Assembly: GCF_007827465.1 (NCBI RefSeq)
Contig: NZ_VISL01000001.1
Span: 2,375,001-2,439,000 of the forward strand
Direction: 5' to 3'
Length of the DNA stretch: 64,000 nt
Source of the DNA: Dokdonia sp. Hel_I_53
GTDB lineage: Bacteria > Bacteroidota > Bacteroidia > Flavobacteriales > Flavobacteriaceae
Every line of letters starts with the position of its first letter. Position 1 is the stretch's first letter. The position numbers and the translations under genes were made by a program. Under the pieces are notes generated by a model. That model worked only from the letters and a program-made list of their open reading frames with translations, did not search any database and had not been told where the DNA came from. Of the stretch, positions 54,197 through 63,770 are shown in pieces.

Positions 54197-55411
54197 TTAG
54201 TCTTTCTTTGGGTGTGGGAAGCTCACTGTGAATGTAGAACCTTCACCCTCACTAGAGTCAACAGAAAGAGAGCCCCCCATTTTAGCTACTACTTTATTGA
54301 CTATAGATAAACCAATCCCATAGCTACCTTTATTAAGAGCATCATCCTTATCGACCATGTAGAAAATATCAAAAATTTTGCTCAATAGATTTTTAGGGAT
54401 TCCTCTTCCATTATCTTTTATTGAGATATGAACTGATGATTTTTTTTCAATTGCATCTATTTCAATAAGTCCATTTTCTTTATTACTATATTTTATAGCA
54501 TTTGACAAAAGATTTGTAAGAACTTGTTGAAGCGCAATTTTTGATATTAAAATAGAAGGTAAGTCCTCTGAAATTTTAATGGTTATATGTTCTGGAACAA
54601 CTGTAGTGCGTATTAATTTAGAGAAAAAAGCGTTTAGATCTACTGTTTCCTTATCCAGCTGTATTTGATGAGTTGCTTTACTGTATTGAAGCACTCCTTT
54701 TATGTATTCTCTAGCGTGTATAGCGTTTTCACTTAATAAGCCTAATACTTTCTTACCTTCATCATCAATAAGGTCTTTATATTCATCAATAATTATATCT
54801 GCAAATAGCCCCATATTTCTAACGGGTGCTTGAATGTCATGAGCGACAATGTTTGCAAAATCATTTAAATTGTCAAAAGACTCTTTAAGCTCTTTTTTTG
54901 AATTAGACAGTTCTTGATTGCTTTTTCTTAGTTCGAGAAGTTGTACTATTTGCGTTGCAAGTATATCTAGTGCTTCTAATTGTTCTGATGTGATTTCTCT
55001 AGGATTATTATCTAAAACACACAGCGTACCAAGGGCGTGACCTTCACCTGTCACTAATGGAACCCCAGCATAAAATTCTAATTTTGCAGGTCCAGTAACA
55101 AATGGATTATCTTTAAATCGCTCATCCTCTAACGCATTTTTGACAACAAGAGGTTTCTCAGTATCTAATATGGTGTGAGAACAAAAACCCAATTCTCTAG
55201 GTGCAGATGTGCCACCTAACCCTAAGTTTGATTTGAACCACTGTCGCTCTTCATCAACTATAGTGATAATAGAAATAGGAGTCCCACAAATTGCAGAGGC
55301 TAATTTTGTAATAGAGTCATATTCCTTCTCAGGTATAGAGTCCAATATGTCGTAAGAATACAATGCTTCTAAACGAGATTTTTCATCGATGGGTGCAGCA
55401 GGGCTTATCAT
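54197..55411 (-). CDS. GAF-domain sensor histidine kinase, copy 1
   Basis: The 404-residue soluble kinase has an N-terminal GAF domain (residues 20-165) and a short coiled coil. A HisKA domain follows with His191 in VAHDIQAPVRNMG, then an ATPase domain with LLSNAIKYSNKE, IKDNGRGIP and GSYGIGLSIVNKVVAKMGG. No receiver or output domain and no adjacent response regulator exist, so it is an orphan kinase. It is paralogous to the next gene at nearly equal length with the same His position. Confidence 0.93.
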   Translation of the reverse strand: MISPAAPIDEKSRLEALYSYDILDSIPEKEYDSITKLASAICGTPISIITIVDEERQWFKSNLGLGGTSAPRELGFCSHTILDTEKPLVVKNALEDERFKDNPFVTGPAKLEFYAGVPLVTGEGHALGTLCVLDNNPREITSEQLEALDILATQIVQLLELRKSNQELSNSKKELKESFDNLNDFANIVAHDIQAPVRNMGLFADIIIDEYKDLIDDEGKKVLGLLSENAIHAREYIKGVLQYSKATHQIQLDKETVDLNAFFSKLIRTTVVPEHITIKISEDLPSILISKIALQQVLTNLLSNAIKYSNKENGLIEIDAIEKKSSVHISIKDNGRGIPKNLLSKIFDIFYMVDKDDALNKGSYGIGLSIVNKVVAKMGGSLSVDSSEGEGSTFTVSFPHPKKD

Positions 55412-55488
55412 TATCTTTTAAAAGTAATGCAAGTTACTTAATGTTAAAAGTAGCGAGAAGTAGTTAACATTTATTTGACACTAGTTAC

Positions 55489-55502
55489 GCTTTCGCGAAA
55501 GC
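55489..55502. repeat. Palindrome copy, perfect, between the duplicated kinases
   Basis: GCTTTCGCGAAAGC between the two kinase genes, flanked by sequence similar to that at 54062. Confidence 0.95.
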
Positions 55503-55589
55503 GAATTTCTGCATAATTCAGTTGTAAGAAATTATAACGAAAATAGCAGTTCTACATAAAACTAAAATAAAAAACTCTTTTCTAGTTCC

Positions 55590-56795
55590 CTAAGAGCGAG
55601 GCAGAGAAACGGTAAAGGTAGAGCCTTCATTAGCTTTGGACTGAACACTTACAACGCCATTCATTTTTGAAACAATTTTCTTAACAATGGATAATCCTAT
55701 ACCTGAACTTCCTTTTTTTATGGCATCCCCATCATCTACCATCACAAAAATATTGAAAATTTTGTCTAACATATGGTTTGGAATACCTCTACCATTATCT
55801 ATTATTGATATATGGTTAGACTGATCGTCTTGAGTAATTACAATTTTAATAAAGCCCTCTTTCTTATCATTGTATTTTACAGCATTAGATAGTAGGTTAT
55901 TCATTACTTGCTGCAGGGCTATTTTAGAAGTGCGTATCGAGGGCATATTGTCCTGCATGTGAATTGTGATATGACCAGGCACTTTAATGAGTTCAAGAAT
56001 TTTATCAAAAAATTGGTTTAAATCAATATTGTCTTTAACATTTGGTGCATTATACGTAGCTCTACTATACCTCAGAACGCCATCTACATACTCTCTTGCA
56101 CTGTTAGCATTGTCACTGAGTAATGTTAGAATCTCCTTACCTTCCTTATCAAGAACATCGTTATAATCATCAAGTATGATATTTGCAAAAACCCCCATAT
56201 TGCGAACAGGTGCTTGAATATCATGTGCAACAATATGCGCAAAATCATTAGAACTCTCTATAGAGCGTTGTAGCTCTTTTTTTGTTTCTTCAAGTTCTTT
56301 TACTGCTTTACGTAACTCAAATAGTTTTACGATTTGCTTTGCAAGAATCTTCAAGGCTTCTATTTTACTTTCTTCAAGCTTTCTAGGGTTGTTGTCAATC
56401 ACGCACAAGGACCCCAAGGCAAAACCATCGTTAGTGACTAACGGTATGCCTGCATAAAATTCCACATTCGGTTTTCCAGTCACTAGAGGATTATCAAAAA
56501 ACCTTTCATCTTCTAAAGCATTATTTACTATAAGAGGTTGGTGTGGTTCTAGAATACCGTGCGCACAGAATGCATCTTCTCTAGAGGTTTGATCTACATC
56601 TAGACCAATACTAGATTTAAACCACTGTCTATTTTCATCTACTAATGTAATTAAAGATATTGGTGTGTTGCAGATTTCTGAAGCTAGTTTTGTTATAGCG
56701 TCAAATTCCTCTTCCGGTAAAGTGTCTAAAATCTTATAAGAGAATAAAGATGAAAGGCGTTCTTGTTCATTATGAGGAATTTCTGGAGCGATCAT
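55590..56795 (-). CDS. GAF-domain sensor histidine kinase, copy 2
   Basis: The 401-residue paralogue has the same plan: GAF (residues 20-165), His191 in VAHDIQAPVRNMG, and ATPase motifs LLSNAVKYNDKK, IIDNGRGIPNHM and GSSGIGLSIVKKIVSKMNG. The GAF segment LVDENRQWFKSS matches copy 1 closely, as does the FYAGIPLVT stretch. It arose by tandem duplication; the two have diverged moderately and probably sense different inputs. It is an orphan kinase without a partner regulator nearby. Confidence 0.93.
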   Translation of the reverse strand: MIAPEIPHNEQERLSSLFSYKILDTLPEEEFDAITKLASEICNTPISLITLVDENRQWFKSSIGLDVDQTSREDAFCAHGILEPHQPLIVNNALEDERFFDNPLVTGKPNVEFYAGIPLVTNDGFALGSLCVIDNNPRKLEESKIEALKILAKQIVKLFELRKAVKELEETKKELQRSIESSNDFAHIVAHDIQAPVRNMGVFANIILDDYNDVLDKEGKEILTLLSDNANSAREYVDGVLRYSRATYNAPNVKDNIDLNQFFDKILELIKVPGHITIHMQDNMPSIRTSKIALQQVMNNLLSNAVKYNDKKEGFIKIVITQDDQSNHISIIDNGRGIPNHMLDKIFNIFVMVDDGDAIKKGSSGIGLSIVKKIVSKMNGVVSVQSKANEGSTFTVSLPRS

Positions 56796-56924
56796 TACTA
56801 TGTAATTTTACCGTGCAATTTACCGCATAATCAAATCTTGAATTTACCTCTTAACATACAATTCACAATTAGTTTGAACTTAATTTAAAATTGCAGTGCT
56901 TTATTGATGTAATTCTATTTAAAA

Positions 56925-57034
56925 GTAAATAAAATAAAGAAAGCCAAGCAAAGATGCTTGGCTTTCACCCCAAATCATAATTGATTATTTTAAAGTCAAT
57001 TACAACAGTCATAAATATTTTTTACCCAAGGGCG
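56925..57034 (-). ncRNA. Candidate small transcript with possible 15-residue peptide
   Basis: On the minus strand a -7 box (57039-57046) is followed about 80 nt later by a perfect 12-bp terminator hairpin (56939-56966). Inside, TAATTGA/TCAATTA can form a stem, and CGCCC near the 5' end can pair with GGGTG before the terminator. A short frame, ATG at 57012 to TGA at 56965, would encode MTVVIDFKIINYDLG; its stop overlaps the hairpin. It could be a structured small RNA or a mini-gene. Confidence 0.45.
56939..56966 (-). terminator. Minus-directed terminator
   Basis: The perfect stem GAAAGCCAAGCA/TGCTTGGCTTTC has a 4-nt loop and is followed on the minus strand by TTTATTTTATTT. On the plus strand ACCCC follows, so it acts on the minus strand only. 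Confidence 0.75.
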
Positions 57035-57038
57035 TACA

Positions 57039-57046
57039 CAAATATA
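57039..57046 (-). promoter_or_regulatory. -7 box of the candidate small transcript
   Basis: TATATTTG on the minus strand, the same octamer as at pyrH, asnS and lepA. Confidence 0.45.
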
Positions 57047-57391
57047 ACAATTCTTTGAGGAGAATATTGTAAACTTTTATGGAATGAATATAGCCTTTTA
57101 AATCTAAAACACTGGTTTTTAGCAGATAGAAATAAAGCGTTTAAAGAATGAAATTACAATAAGTACTTTTAAATGGGCTTATATGTGTCGTTGGTCGATA
57201 GAAAGAAGTAGGCTATCTAATTTAACATAAATGGGACAAATTTTCTGTTTTCGGGAGAATTGATGATTGAAATATTCTTTTTTATTAGGTCATTTCAATA
57301 GCGTATTTATCATAGGACGCTATAAAATCTTAAGAGTATTTTTTAGACTGAAAGTATTTCTATGCCTTTAACTACATAATCGAATATATAG
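57047..57391. other. Non-coding stretch after the sulfurtransferase gene
   Basis: This is 345 bp of AT-rich DNA. I find no open frame of note, no strong hairpin, no palindrome copy and no terminator for the sulfurtransferase gene. Confidence 0.4.
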
Positions 57392-58192
57392 TTATATAAA
57401 TAGTTCTTGCTTTTCAGCCCACTCGGTCCATGAACCATCGTAGACAGATTTTTCACGATTAGAGATGAGTTCTAAAGCAAATAAAATTATACAAGCTGTG
57501 ACTCCAGAGCCACAAGTAAATACAATCGGTTTTTGTGTAAGATTGAGATTTCTGAATATATTATTTAACTTTTCTTCCGATTTATATTTCCCATTTTCAA
57601 GTACTGTGGTGTAGGGGAGGTTTATAGAATTTTCAATATGACCACTCTTTAAATGAGGTCTTGGCTCTGGAGCGATACCGTCAAATCTACCTTTAGAGCG
57701 AGCATCTATAAGTTGGAAATCGCAAGATTTTCTATTCTTTAAAATTTCATCATAGTTCTTTAAGGCAGTAGGATTAAAATGAGCTGTAAAATCACCTATT
57801 TGGACATTTCTGTTGTTTGAAATTGCGGTAGGATACCCTTTGTTTTTCCATTCAGGTAATCCACCATCAAGAACAGCAATATTTTTAAACCCCATTGTTG
57901 TAAACATCCACCACACTCTTGGGCTATAAAAGATTCCTTTATTATCAAACACGACAATTGATGAATCGTTGTTAATTCCTAATTTTCTAGCTTCTTTTTG
58001 GAATTTTGCTTGACTTGGAAGGGTGTTTGGGTATGAACTCTTTTCATCACTAAAAGTATTTGCAAGATCAAAATGTTGTGCGTATGAAATAGTATGATCA
58101 TTGTCAAAATCAGCACTTGCATCAAGTATAATCAGGTTATTATCATTTAAATGATTGTTGAGCCAATCAACACTAACAAATTTATCAACCAT
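57392..58192 (-). CDS. Two-domain rhodanese-type sulfurtransferase
   Basis: It transfers sulfur from thiosulfate or 3-mercaptopyruvate to acceptors such as cyanide or thioredoxin. The first rhodanese domain (residues 1-130) lacks a catalytic Cys and the second (about 145-266) has the active-site loop TCGSGVTAC. CGSGVT is the loop of mercaptopyruvate-type enzymes, so that substrate is favoured. The 266-residue length is slightly short for the family. It is a single gene between long non-coding stretches. Confidence 0.88.
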   Translation of the reverse strand: MVDKFVSVDWLNNHLNDNNLIILDASADFDNDHTISYAQHFDLANTFSDEKSSYPNTLPSQAKFQKEARKLGINNDSSIVVFDNKGIFYSPRVWWMFTTMGFKNIAVLDGGLPEWKNKGYPTAISNNRNVQIGDFTAHFNPTALKNYDEILKNRKSCDFQLIDARSKGRFDGIAPEPRPHLKSGHIENSINLPYTTVLENGKYKSEEKLNNIFRNLNLTQKPIVFTCGSGVTACIILFALELISNREKSVYDGSWTEWAEKQELFI

Positions 58193-58290
58193 AACTTTTT
58201 TAAATATATAATACCTAAAGATACCGACTCTAAGCTATATACAAATCATAAAATATTGGGGTGAATCTTCGATTGAGATTGAGGGAAACA

Positions 58291-58324
58291 AAAAAGGTGC
58301 TGTATTACCACAGCACCTTTTTAA
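58291..58324 (-). terminator. lepA terminator
   Basis: AAAGGTGCTG pairs with CAGCACCTTT around an 8-nt loop, with A/T runs on both sides. It lies about 20 bp after the lepA stop. Confidence 0.85.
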
Positions 58325-58342
58325 ATTTTAATTTAAGATCAT

Positions 58343-60139
58343 CTAGTCATTTAATTTCAAAACAGCCATAAAAGCCTCTTGAGGTATCTCAACATTACCT
58401 ACTGCGCGCATACGCTTCTTACCTTTTTTCTGTTTTTCTAGAAGTTTACGTTTACGGGAGATATCTCCACCATAACACTTTGCAGTTACATCTTTACGAA
58501 GTGCCTTTACAGTCTCACGAGAAATTATTTTTGCACCTATGGCAGCTTGTATAGGAATATCAAATTGTTGTCTCGGGATGAGTTCTCTAAGTTTCTCACA
58601 CATTCGTTTACCTATGTCATATGCATTGTCTTGGTGTAATAACGCAGATAGTGCATCTACAGGTTGTGCATTTAAAAGTACATCTACTTTTACAAGTTTT
58701 GAAGCGCGCATTCCTATTGGTGTATAATCAAAAGATGCATATCCTTTTGAAACCGTTTTTAAGCGATCATAAAAGTCAAATACAATTTCTGCAAGCGGCA
58801 TATCAAAGGTAAGTTCTACACGCTCGGTGGTAAGATAAGTTTGGCTTACAATCTGACCGCGTTTTTCTATACAAAGAGACATTACAGGTCCAACGAAATC
58901 AGATTTTGTAATTATAGTCGCCTTGATAAATGGCTCTTCTACTCGATTCATCGACGATGGATCTGGAAGGTCAGATGGGTTGTTTACCAGAATAATGTCA
59001 TCTGGATGTTTATGGGTAAAGGCGTGGTAAGATACGTTGGGCACAGTAGTAATTACCGTCATGTCAAACTCACGTTCTAATCTTTCTTGAATAATTTCCA
59101 AGTGCAACATTCCTAAGAATCCACAACGAAAACCAAAACCAAGTGCTGCAGAACTCTCTGGTTCAAATACCAAAGAAGCATCATTAAGCTGCAACTTTTC
59201 CATAGAAGCTCTTAGCTCTTCATAGTCCTCTGTGTCTACTGGATAAATCCCAGCAAATACCATTGGTTTTACATCCTCAAATCCACCAATAGGATTTTGA
59301 GTAGGATTTTTTGCATCCGTAATAGTATCACCTACTTTTACCTCACGAGCATCTTTAATTCCAGTAATTAAATAGCCTACATCACCAGCTTTTATCTCCT
59401 TCTTAGGTGCCTGTGTTAATTTAAGAGTACCTACCTCATCTGCTCCATAGGTGTTTCCAGTAGCAACAAATTTAATTTGTTGATTTTTCTTAATGCTACC
59501 ATTCATCACTCTAAAGTAGGTCTCTACCCCTCTAAAAGGATTATATACACTATCAAAAATTAGTGCCTGCAATGGCTCATCCACGTTCCCTTTAGGTGCT
59601 GGAATACGCTCAATAACTGCTGTAAGTATATCTTGAATTCCTATACCTGTCTTTGCAGAGGCAGGAATCACTTCTTCAGGTTTGCACCCTAACAGATCTA
59701 CAATATCATCTGTAACCTCTTCTGGATTTGCACTAGGTAAATCTACCTTATTAAGTACGGGAATAATTTCGAGATCATTCTCTAGGGCAAGGTATAAATT
59801 TGAGATGGTTTGCGCTTGTATACTCTGCGCGGCATCTACTACAAGCAATGCACCTTCACAAGCAGCAATACTTCTAGATACTTCATAAGAGAAATCTACG
59901 TGCCCAGGAGTGTCAATAAGGTTGAGAATATAAGTCTCACCTTCATGAACATATTCCATTTGGATAGCGTGCGATTTAATGGTAATCCCACGTTCACGCT
60001 CCAAATCCATACTGTCTAGTAATTGTGCTTGCGCCTCACGTTTCGTAACCGTGCCGGTCTCATCTAGTAGACGATCTGCTAGTGTACTTTTACCGTGATC
60101 AATATGGGCAATAATGCAAAAATTTCGAATATTCTTCAT
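58343..60139 (-). CDS. lepA: Elongation factor 4
   Basis: This ribosome-associated GTPase can back-translocate stalled ribosomes. The 598 residues have the G motifs [22 protein letters not shown] and NKVDLP, the EF4-specific [18 protein letters not shown], and the C-terminal [29 protein letters not shown] -7 box is 18 bp before the ATG. Confidence 0.97.
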   Translation of the reverse strand: MKNIRNFCIIAHIDHGKSTLADRLLDETGTVTKREAQAQLLDSMDLERERGITIKSHAIQMEYVHEGETYILNLIDTPGHVDFSYEVSRSIAACEGALLVVDAAQSIQAQTISNLYLALENDLEIIPVLNKVDLPSANPEEVTDDIVDLLGCKPEEVIPASAKTGIGIQDILTAVIERIPAPKGNVDEPLQALIFDSVYNPFRGVETYFRVMNGSIKKNQQIKFVATGNTYGADEVGTLKLTQAPKKEIKAGDVGYLITGIKDAREVKVGDTITDAKNPTQNPIGGFEDVKPMVFAGIYPVDTEDYEELRASMEKLQLNDASLVFEPESSAALGFGFRCGFLGMLHLEIIQERLEREFDMTVITTVPNVSYHAFTHKHPDDIILVNNPSDLPDPSSMNRVEEPFIKATIITKSDFVGPVMSLCIEKRGQIVSQTYLTTERVELTFDMPLAEIVFDFYDRLKTVSKGYASFDYTPIGMRASKLVKVDVLLNAQPVDALSALLHQDNAYDIGKRMCEKLRELIPRQQFDIPIQAAIGAKIISRETVKALRKDVTAKCYGGDISRKRKLLEKQKKGKKRMRAVGNVEIPQEAFMAVLKLND

Positions 60140-60157
60140 AGTCTCTCAAATAGGCTG

Positions 60158-60165
60158 CAAATATA
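60158..60165 (-). promoter_or_regulatory. lepA promoter, -7 box
   Basis: TATATTTG on the minus strand, 18 bp before the ATG. Confidence 0.5.
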
Positions 60166-60212
60166 CGGGATATGAGAGCATATTATACGCACATTCTCTA
60201 TAACTGGATTAT

Positions 60213-60794
60213 TTAGATTCTTATATATATTAATTTGCTATATCCAGTTATATTCTTATGCTCACCAGTCAACCCATCTTGAGGTAAGTTAACTTTTAAA
60301 ATTAATCTATTATCCGATAATTCCGAAATTTCGGTCTCAAATTCAAAGGCTTCTTCTTCTTCTGGATTTTCATCAAACGAAGTAATGATTTTTCCATTTT
60401 CTAATCTCCATTCTCCAGTATGCCAACCTCCTTGAAAATTTGCATCTGAAATTATCGTGTAGCTATTTTCAAAAACAAAAGCGCTATCACCTTCACCCCT
60501 AATTTCTTCCGTATTCACTAAAACTGTTCCTAAAGTTGTTATTCTCATAGGCTGTGTTGTGATTTCCATTTTATAATTATAGTCTTCTCCGGTTCCAGTA
60601 TATTTATAGGGTATAGTTATATCATTATCATAAATGAGATTACCAACTTCGATGGCTTCATAACCTACTAAATTCCATGTACCCACAAGCTCACTGGCAA
60701 CTTGAGAATCGTCTAAGATGATTTCATTATCAGAATTACATGAAATAATTATTAATAAGAATATGGATAGTACTGTGGTTAAAATGATTTTCAT
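60213..60794 (-). CDS. Lipocalin-like lipoprotein of unknown function
   Basis: The lipobox LLIIISC lies near residue 19. The mature protein opens with ELVGTWNLVGYE, a motif often seen in lipocalin-like domains of Bacteroidetes lipoproteins. WHTGEWRLENGKIIT follows, then a beta-rich end with LILKVNLP. At 193 residues it would form one small beta-barrel. No ligand can be assigned. It is a single gene; no exact -7 box was found. Confidence 0.72.
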   Translation of the reverse strand: MKIILTTVLSIFLLIIISCNSDNEIILDDSQVASELVGTWNLVGYEAIEVGNLIYDNDITIPYKYTGTGEDYNYKMEITTQPMRITTLGTVLVNTEEIRGEGDSAFVFENSYTIISDANFQGGWHTGEWRLENGKIITSFDENPEEEEAFEFETEISELSDNRLILKVNLPQDGLTGEHKNITGYSKLIYIRI

Positions 60795-60995
60795 GAATAT
60801 GTTTTACAAGATTTATTAAATAGTCCTATGAATTTCGATTGAGGATTATTATACAAGTATACAATTATTAATAACCATATAACTCGATTTAATTATAAGT
60901 ATATTTTAAATCAAAATGATGGATCAAATTTAGTCCAATAACCTGGTGAAGTACGTGAGGTCTTTTCCTCATTTTATACACTTAAAAAAAGGAAT

Positions 60996-61003
60996 TATCT
61001 TTG
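60996..61003 (+). promoter_or_regulatory. dusB promoter, -7 box
   Basis: TATCTTTG, 96 bp before the dusB ATG. A palindrome copy lies within the presumed leader. The rest of the 305-bp gap (60795-61099) shows nothing else. Confidence 0.5.
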
Positions 61004-61017
61004 TAAGGTTTGAAAAC

Positions 61018-61031
61018 GCTTTCGCGAAAGC
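61018..61031. repeat. Palindrome copy, perfect, in the dusB leader
   Basis: GCTTTCGCGAAAGC, 14 bp after the -7 box, so close to the predicted 5' end of the transcript. Confidence 0.95.
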
Positions 61032-61099
61032 TTAATACAGACCTTACCATTTCATTTCTTACCAATATGTAGGAATGATATAAACTTTGAGATTGCAAA

Positions 61100-62092
61100 A
61101 TGGCAAAAATAGGAGATATAGATGTAGGAGATTTTCCATTGTTACTTGCACCCATGGAGGATGTTAGTGATCCACCTTTTAGAGCCTTATGTAAAGAGCA
61201 GGGGGCAGATGTGGTGTATACTGAATTTATTTCTAGTGAAGGGTTGATACGGGATGCTGCAAAGAGTGTGATGAAGCTAGATATTTATGAAAAAGAGCGT
61301 CCAGTGGGTATTCAAATTTTTGGTGCTGTTGAAGAGTCTATGTTGCGCAGTGTAGAAATAGTGGAGGCTAGTGGTCCAGATATTATAGACATTAACTTTG
61401 GCTGCCCTGTAAAGAAAGTGGTCTCAAAAGGTGCAGGTGCTGGAATTCTAAAAGATATAGACCTCATGGTGAGTTTAACAGAGGCTATGGTAAAGCATAC
61501 CAAACTTCCTGTCACTGTAAAAACTAGACTTGGTTGGGATCATGATAGTATAAAGATTGTAGAAGTGGCAGAACGATTACAAGACGTAGGCTGTGCAGCG
61601 ATTTCTATACATGGACGTACTCGCGCACAAATGTATAAAGGAGATGCAGATTGGGCGCCTATTGCAGAGGTTAAGAATAACCCACGTATGTATATTCCAG
61701 TTTTTGGTAACGGAGATGTAAATACTCCGGAGCGTGCCGTAGAAATGAGAGATAAATATGGTCTTGACGGTGCGATGATAGGAAGAGCGAGTATCGGTTA
61801 TCCATGGTTTTTTGATGAGGTAAAGCACTATATAAAGACTGGTACACATAAAGCACCGCCTACATTGCAAGATCGAGTTACTGCTGCGCGTAGGCATCTT
61901 GAAATGTCTATCGCTTGGAAGGGGGAAGTTCTAGGTGTTTTTGAAACACGTAGACATTACACAAATTACTTTAGAGGTATCCCGCACTTTAAAGAATACC
62001 GAATGAAACTTGTAACTTCAGATAAAAGTGAAGATGTTTTTGCAGCACTGGACCTTATAGAAAAGCAATTTGCTGGGTATGAATTTGTATAA
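61100..62092 (+). CDS. dusB: tRNA-dihydrouridine synthase B
   Basis: This FMN enzyme reduces specific uridines in tRNA to dihydrouridine. The 330 residues include LLLAPMEDVSDPPFRALC at the N-terminus and the catalytic Cys in INFGCPVKKVVSKGAGAG. SIHGRTRAQMYKGDADW and GDGAMIGR-like phosphate-binding segments follow. The motifs fit DusB best. It converges on the LolC/E-type permease with a 6-bp gap and no terminator. Confidence 0.95.
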   Translation: MAKIGDIDVGDFPLLLAPMEDVSDPPFRALCKEQGADVVYTEFISSEGLIRDAAKSVMKLDIYEKERPVGIQIFGAVEESMLRSVEIVEASGPDIIDINFGCPVKKVVSKGAGAGILKDIDLMVSLTEAMVKHTKLPVTVKTRLGWDHDSIKIVEVAERLQDVGCAAISIHGRTRAQMYKGDADWAPIAEVKNNPRMYIPVFGNGDVNTPERAVEMRDKYGLDGAMIGRASIGYPWFFDEVKHYIKTGTHKAPPTLQDRVTAARRHLEMSIAWKGEVLGVFETRRHYTNYFRGIPHFKEYRMKLVTSDKSEDVFAALDLIEKQFAGYEFV

Positions 62093-62098
62093 ACTGTG

Positions 62099-63304
62099 TT
62101 AAGGAATAGCGATAAGCTTTTTGTTAATTCTCGTTGCAGCTAGGCGTGCAGCCAGTAGGCCGAGAACTAATATAGTAGTAAGTACAATCATCAAATTGAT
62201 TAGCTCAAATTTTACAGGGTACGGGAGTGTAGCGGTAATGGGTATAAAGCCAAATTCTTGTTGTAAAAGAATAAGTGCTGATCCAAGGAAGATTCCAATA
62301 AATCCACCTATAATAATCATAAGTGTGCCTTGTGTAAAAAACGTTTTACGTATGGTAGGCAAGCTCGCTCCAAGATCACTTAGTGTTTTAATGTGCTTGC
62401 GCTTATCTATTATAATCATGATCAAACTTCCCACAAAGCTAAAAAGCGCAATTATTAATACGAGCGTACAAATAAAATAAAGTGCGAGATTTTCTGTATT
62501 GAGCATTTTGTATAGCGCATCATTGAGTTGTATCCTATTTTTAATAATGACTTGGTCAGAAAATATGCGCTCTAACCTTATCCGTAAAAGTTCTTCGTCA
62601 ATACCTTCCCTCATTTTAATTTCAAGGCTACTTATTTTATCAAGAGGATATTCTAATAAAGCACCTACGAAATCGATATTTGCAAAAATATGATCGTTAT
62701 CTAGTGCCTCACCAGCTTGAAAAACTCCACTTGCAATAGCCTTAGAGGTATTAAAAGCTTGTGATGGATCTGTGAGTTGCCCTGTACCGGGTTTTGGCGT
62801 CATAATTTTCAATAAACTACCATAATCTCCTACGTTTAATGATAACTTTTTACGTACTAAAAAACCCATAGCAACTTCAGGCTCTCCCACACTAGGCCAC
62901 GTTCCGTAAAAAACGGTGCTATCAATACTCGTGACATCTAAATAATGCTCATCAACACCTTTTATGAAAGCAAGTGCTGTTTTGCCTTCATATTCAAGAT
63001 ACGCACGCTCTTCGATTATTTTGGAAAAAGCATGAACCTCTTCTAAAGATCTCAAATCATTTTCTTGCTCTTTGGTAAAAGTAATCGTCTTACCAGAGGC
63101 TGGGATTATTTTTAAGTCTGGATCAATCACAGAGGTGATTGAAAGGTTAAACTCTTTTAACCCTGAAAATGCAGAGAGTACTATAAAAAGAACCATTGTT
63201 CCTATAATAATACTTATGACAGAAATAAGCGTGATAATATTAACGGCATTTGTACCGCTTTTAGAAATAAGATATCTTTTTGCAATAAAAAGAGGAAATC
63301 TCAT
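62099..63304 (-). CDS. LolC/LolE-type ABC transporter permease
   Basis: The 401-residue protein has the FtsX/MacB permease plan. A first helix (about residues 20-48) is followed by a large periplasmic domain (about 50-270) and three C-terminal helices (about 275-390). The start MRFPLFIAKRYLISKSGTNAVNIIT is typical of lipoprotein-releasing permeases. The ATPase is not adjacent. Its ATG directly follows the rbfA stop codon (TAAATG), so the two genes are coupled. Confidence 0.9.
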   Translation of the reverse strand: MRFPLFIAKRYLISKSGTNAVNIITLISVISIIIGTMVLFIVLSAFSGLKEFNLSITSVIDPDLKIIPASGKTITFTKEQENDLRSLEEVHAFSKIIEERAYLEYEGKTALAFIKGVDEHYLDVTSIDSTVFYGTWPSVGEPEVAMGFLVRKKLSLNVGDYGSLLKIMTPKPGTGQLTDPSQAFNTSKAIASGVFQAGEALDNDHIFANIDFVGALLEYPLDKISSLEIKMREGIDEELLRIRLERIFSDQVIIKNRIQLNDALYKMLNTENLALYFICTLVLIIALFSFVGSLIMIIIDKRKHIKTLSDLGASLPTIRKTFFTQGTLMIIIGGFIGIFLGSALILLQQEFGFIPITATLPYPVKFELINLMIVLTTILVLGLLAARLAATRINKKLIAIP

Positions 63305-63697
63305 TTACGATTTTTTACGACGAGGAAGTAAACTTGGATCTTCTAGCGGATTTTCTTCTCTCTTAAGAGACCGCTCAATTCCGTCAAGATATTCTAACGT
63401 ATCATCTATAAAAAACTGTAACTCCGGCATGCGCCTTAATTGATGACGCGTACGTTGTGAAATTTCGTGACGTATTGTTGATTTTACTTGATTAATTTCA
63501 GTAAGAATGTCTGTAGCTTTATCATTAGGAAAAACGCTTATATACACTTTAGCCATAGACAAGTCTGTAGGGACTTTTACCTTTGAAACAGAAACAATAA
63601 CACCTCCTTTTCCACTATTTCTCAATGCATTTTGTAATACTTCGGCAAGGTCCTTTTGAAGAACACCAGCCACTTTTTTCTGTCTATTTGATTCCAT
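63305..63697 (-). CDS. rbfA: Ribosome-binding factor A
   Basis: It is a 30S maturation factor. The frame opens at 63748, but MESNRQKKVAGVLQKDLAEV at 63697 matches the family start and gives 130 residues. KVPTDLSMAKVYISVF and RMPELQFFIDDTLEY are conserved. The -7 box TATTTTTG ends 5 bp before this ATG, predicting a leaderless mRNA. The permease gene follows without a gap. Confidence 0.94.
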   Translation of the reverse strand: MESNRQKKVAGVLQKDLAEVLQNALRNSGKGGVIVSVSKVKVPTDLSMAKVYISVFPNDKATDILTEINQVKSTIRHEISQRTRHQLRRMPELQFFIDDTLEYLDGIERSLKREENPLEDPSLLPRRKKS

Positions 63698-63702
63698 AGG
63701 TG

Positions 63703-63710
63703 CAAAAATA
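63703..63710 (-). promoter_or_regulatory. rbfA promoter, -7 box adjoining the ATG
   Basis: TATTTTTG on the minus strand, 5 bp before the ATG at 63697. Confidence 0.55.
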
Positions 63711-63770
63711 CGCTTTTTATAGATTATGTTATTTTTGAAGTAGCACAATTAATGAATTACATTTTTATAT

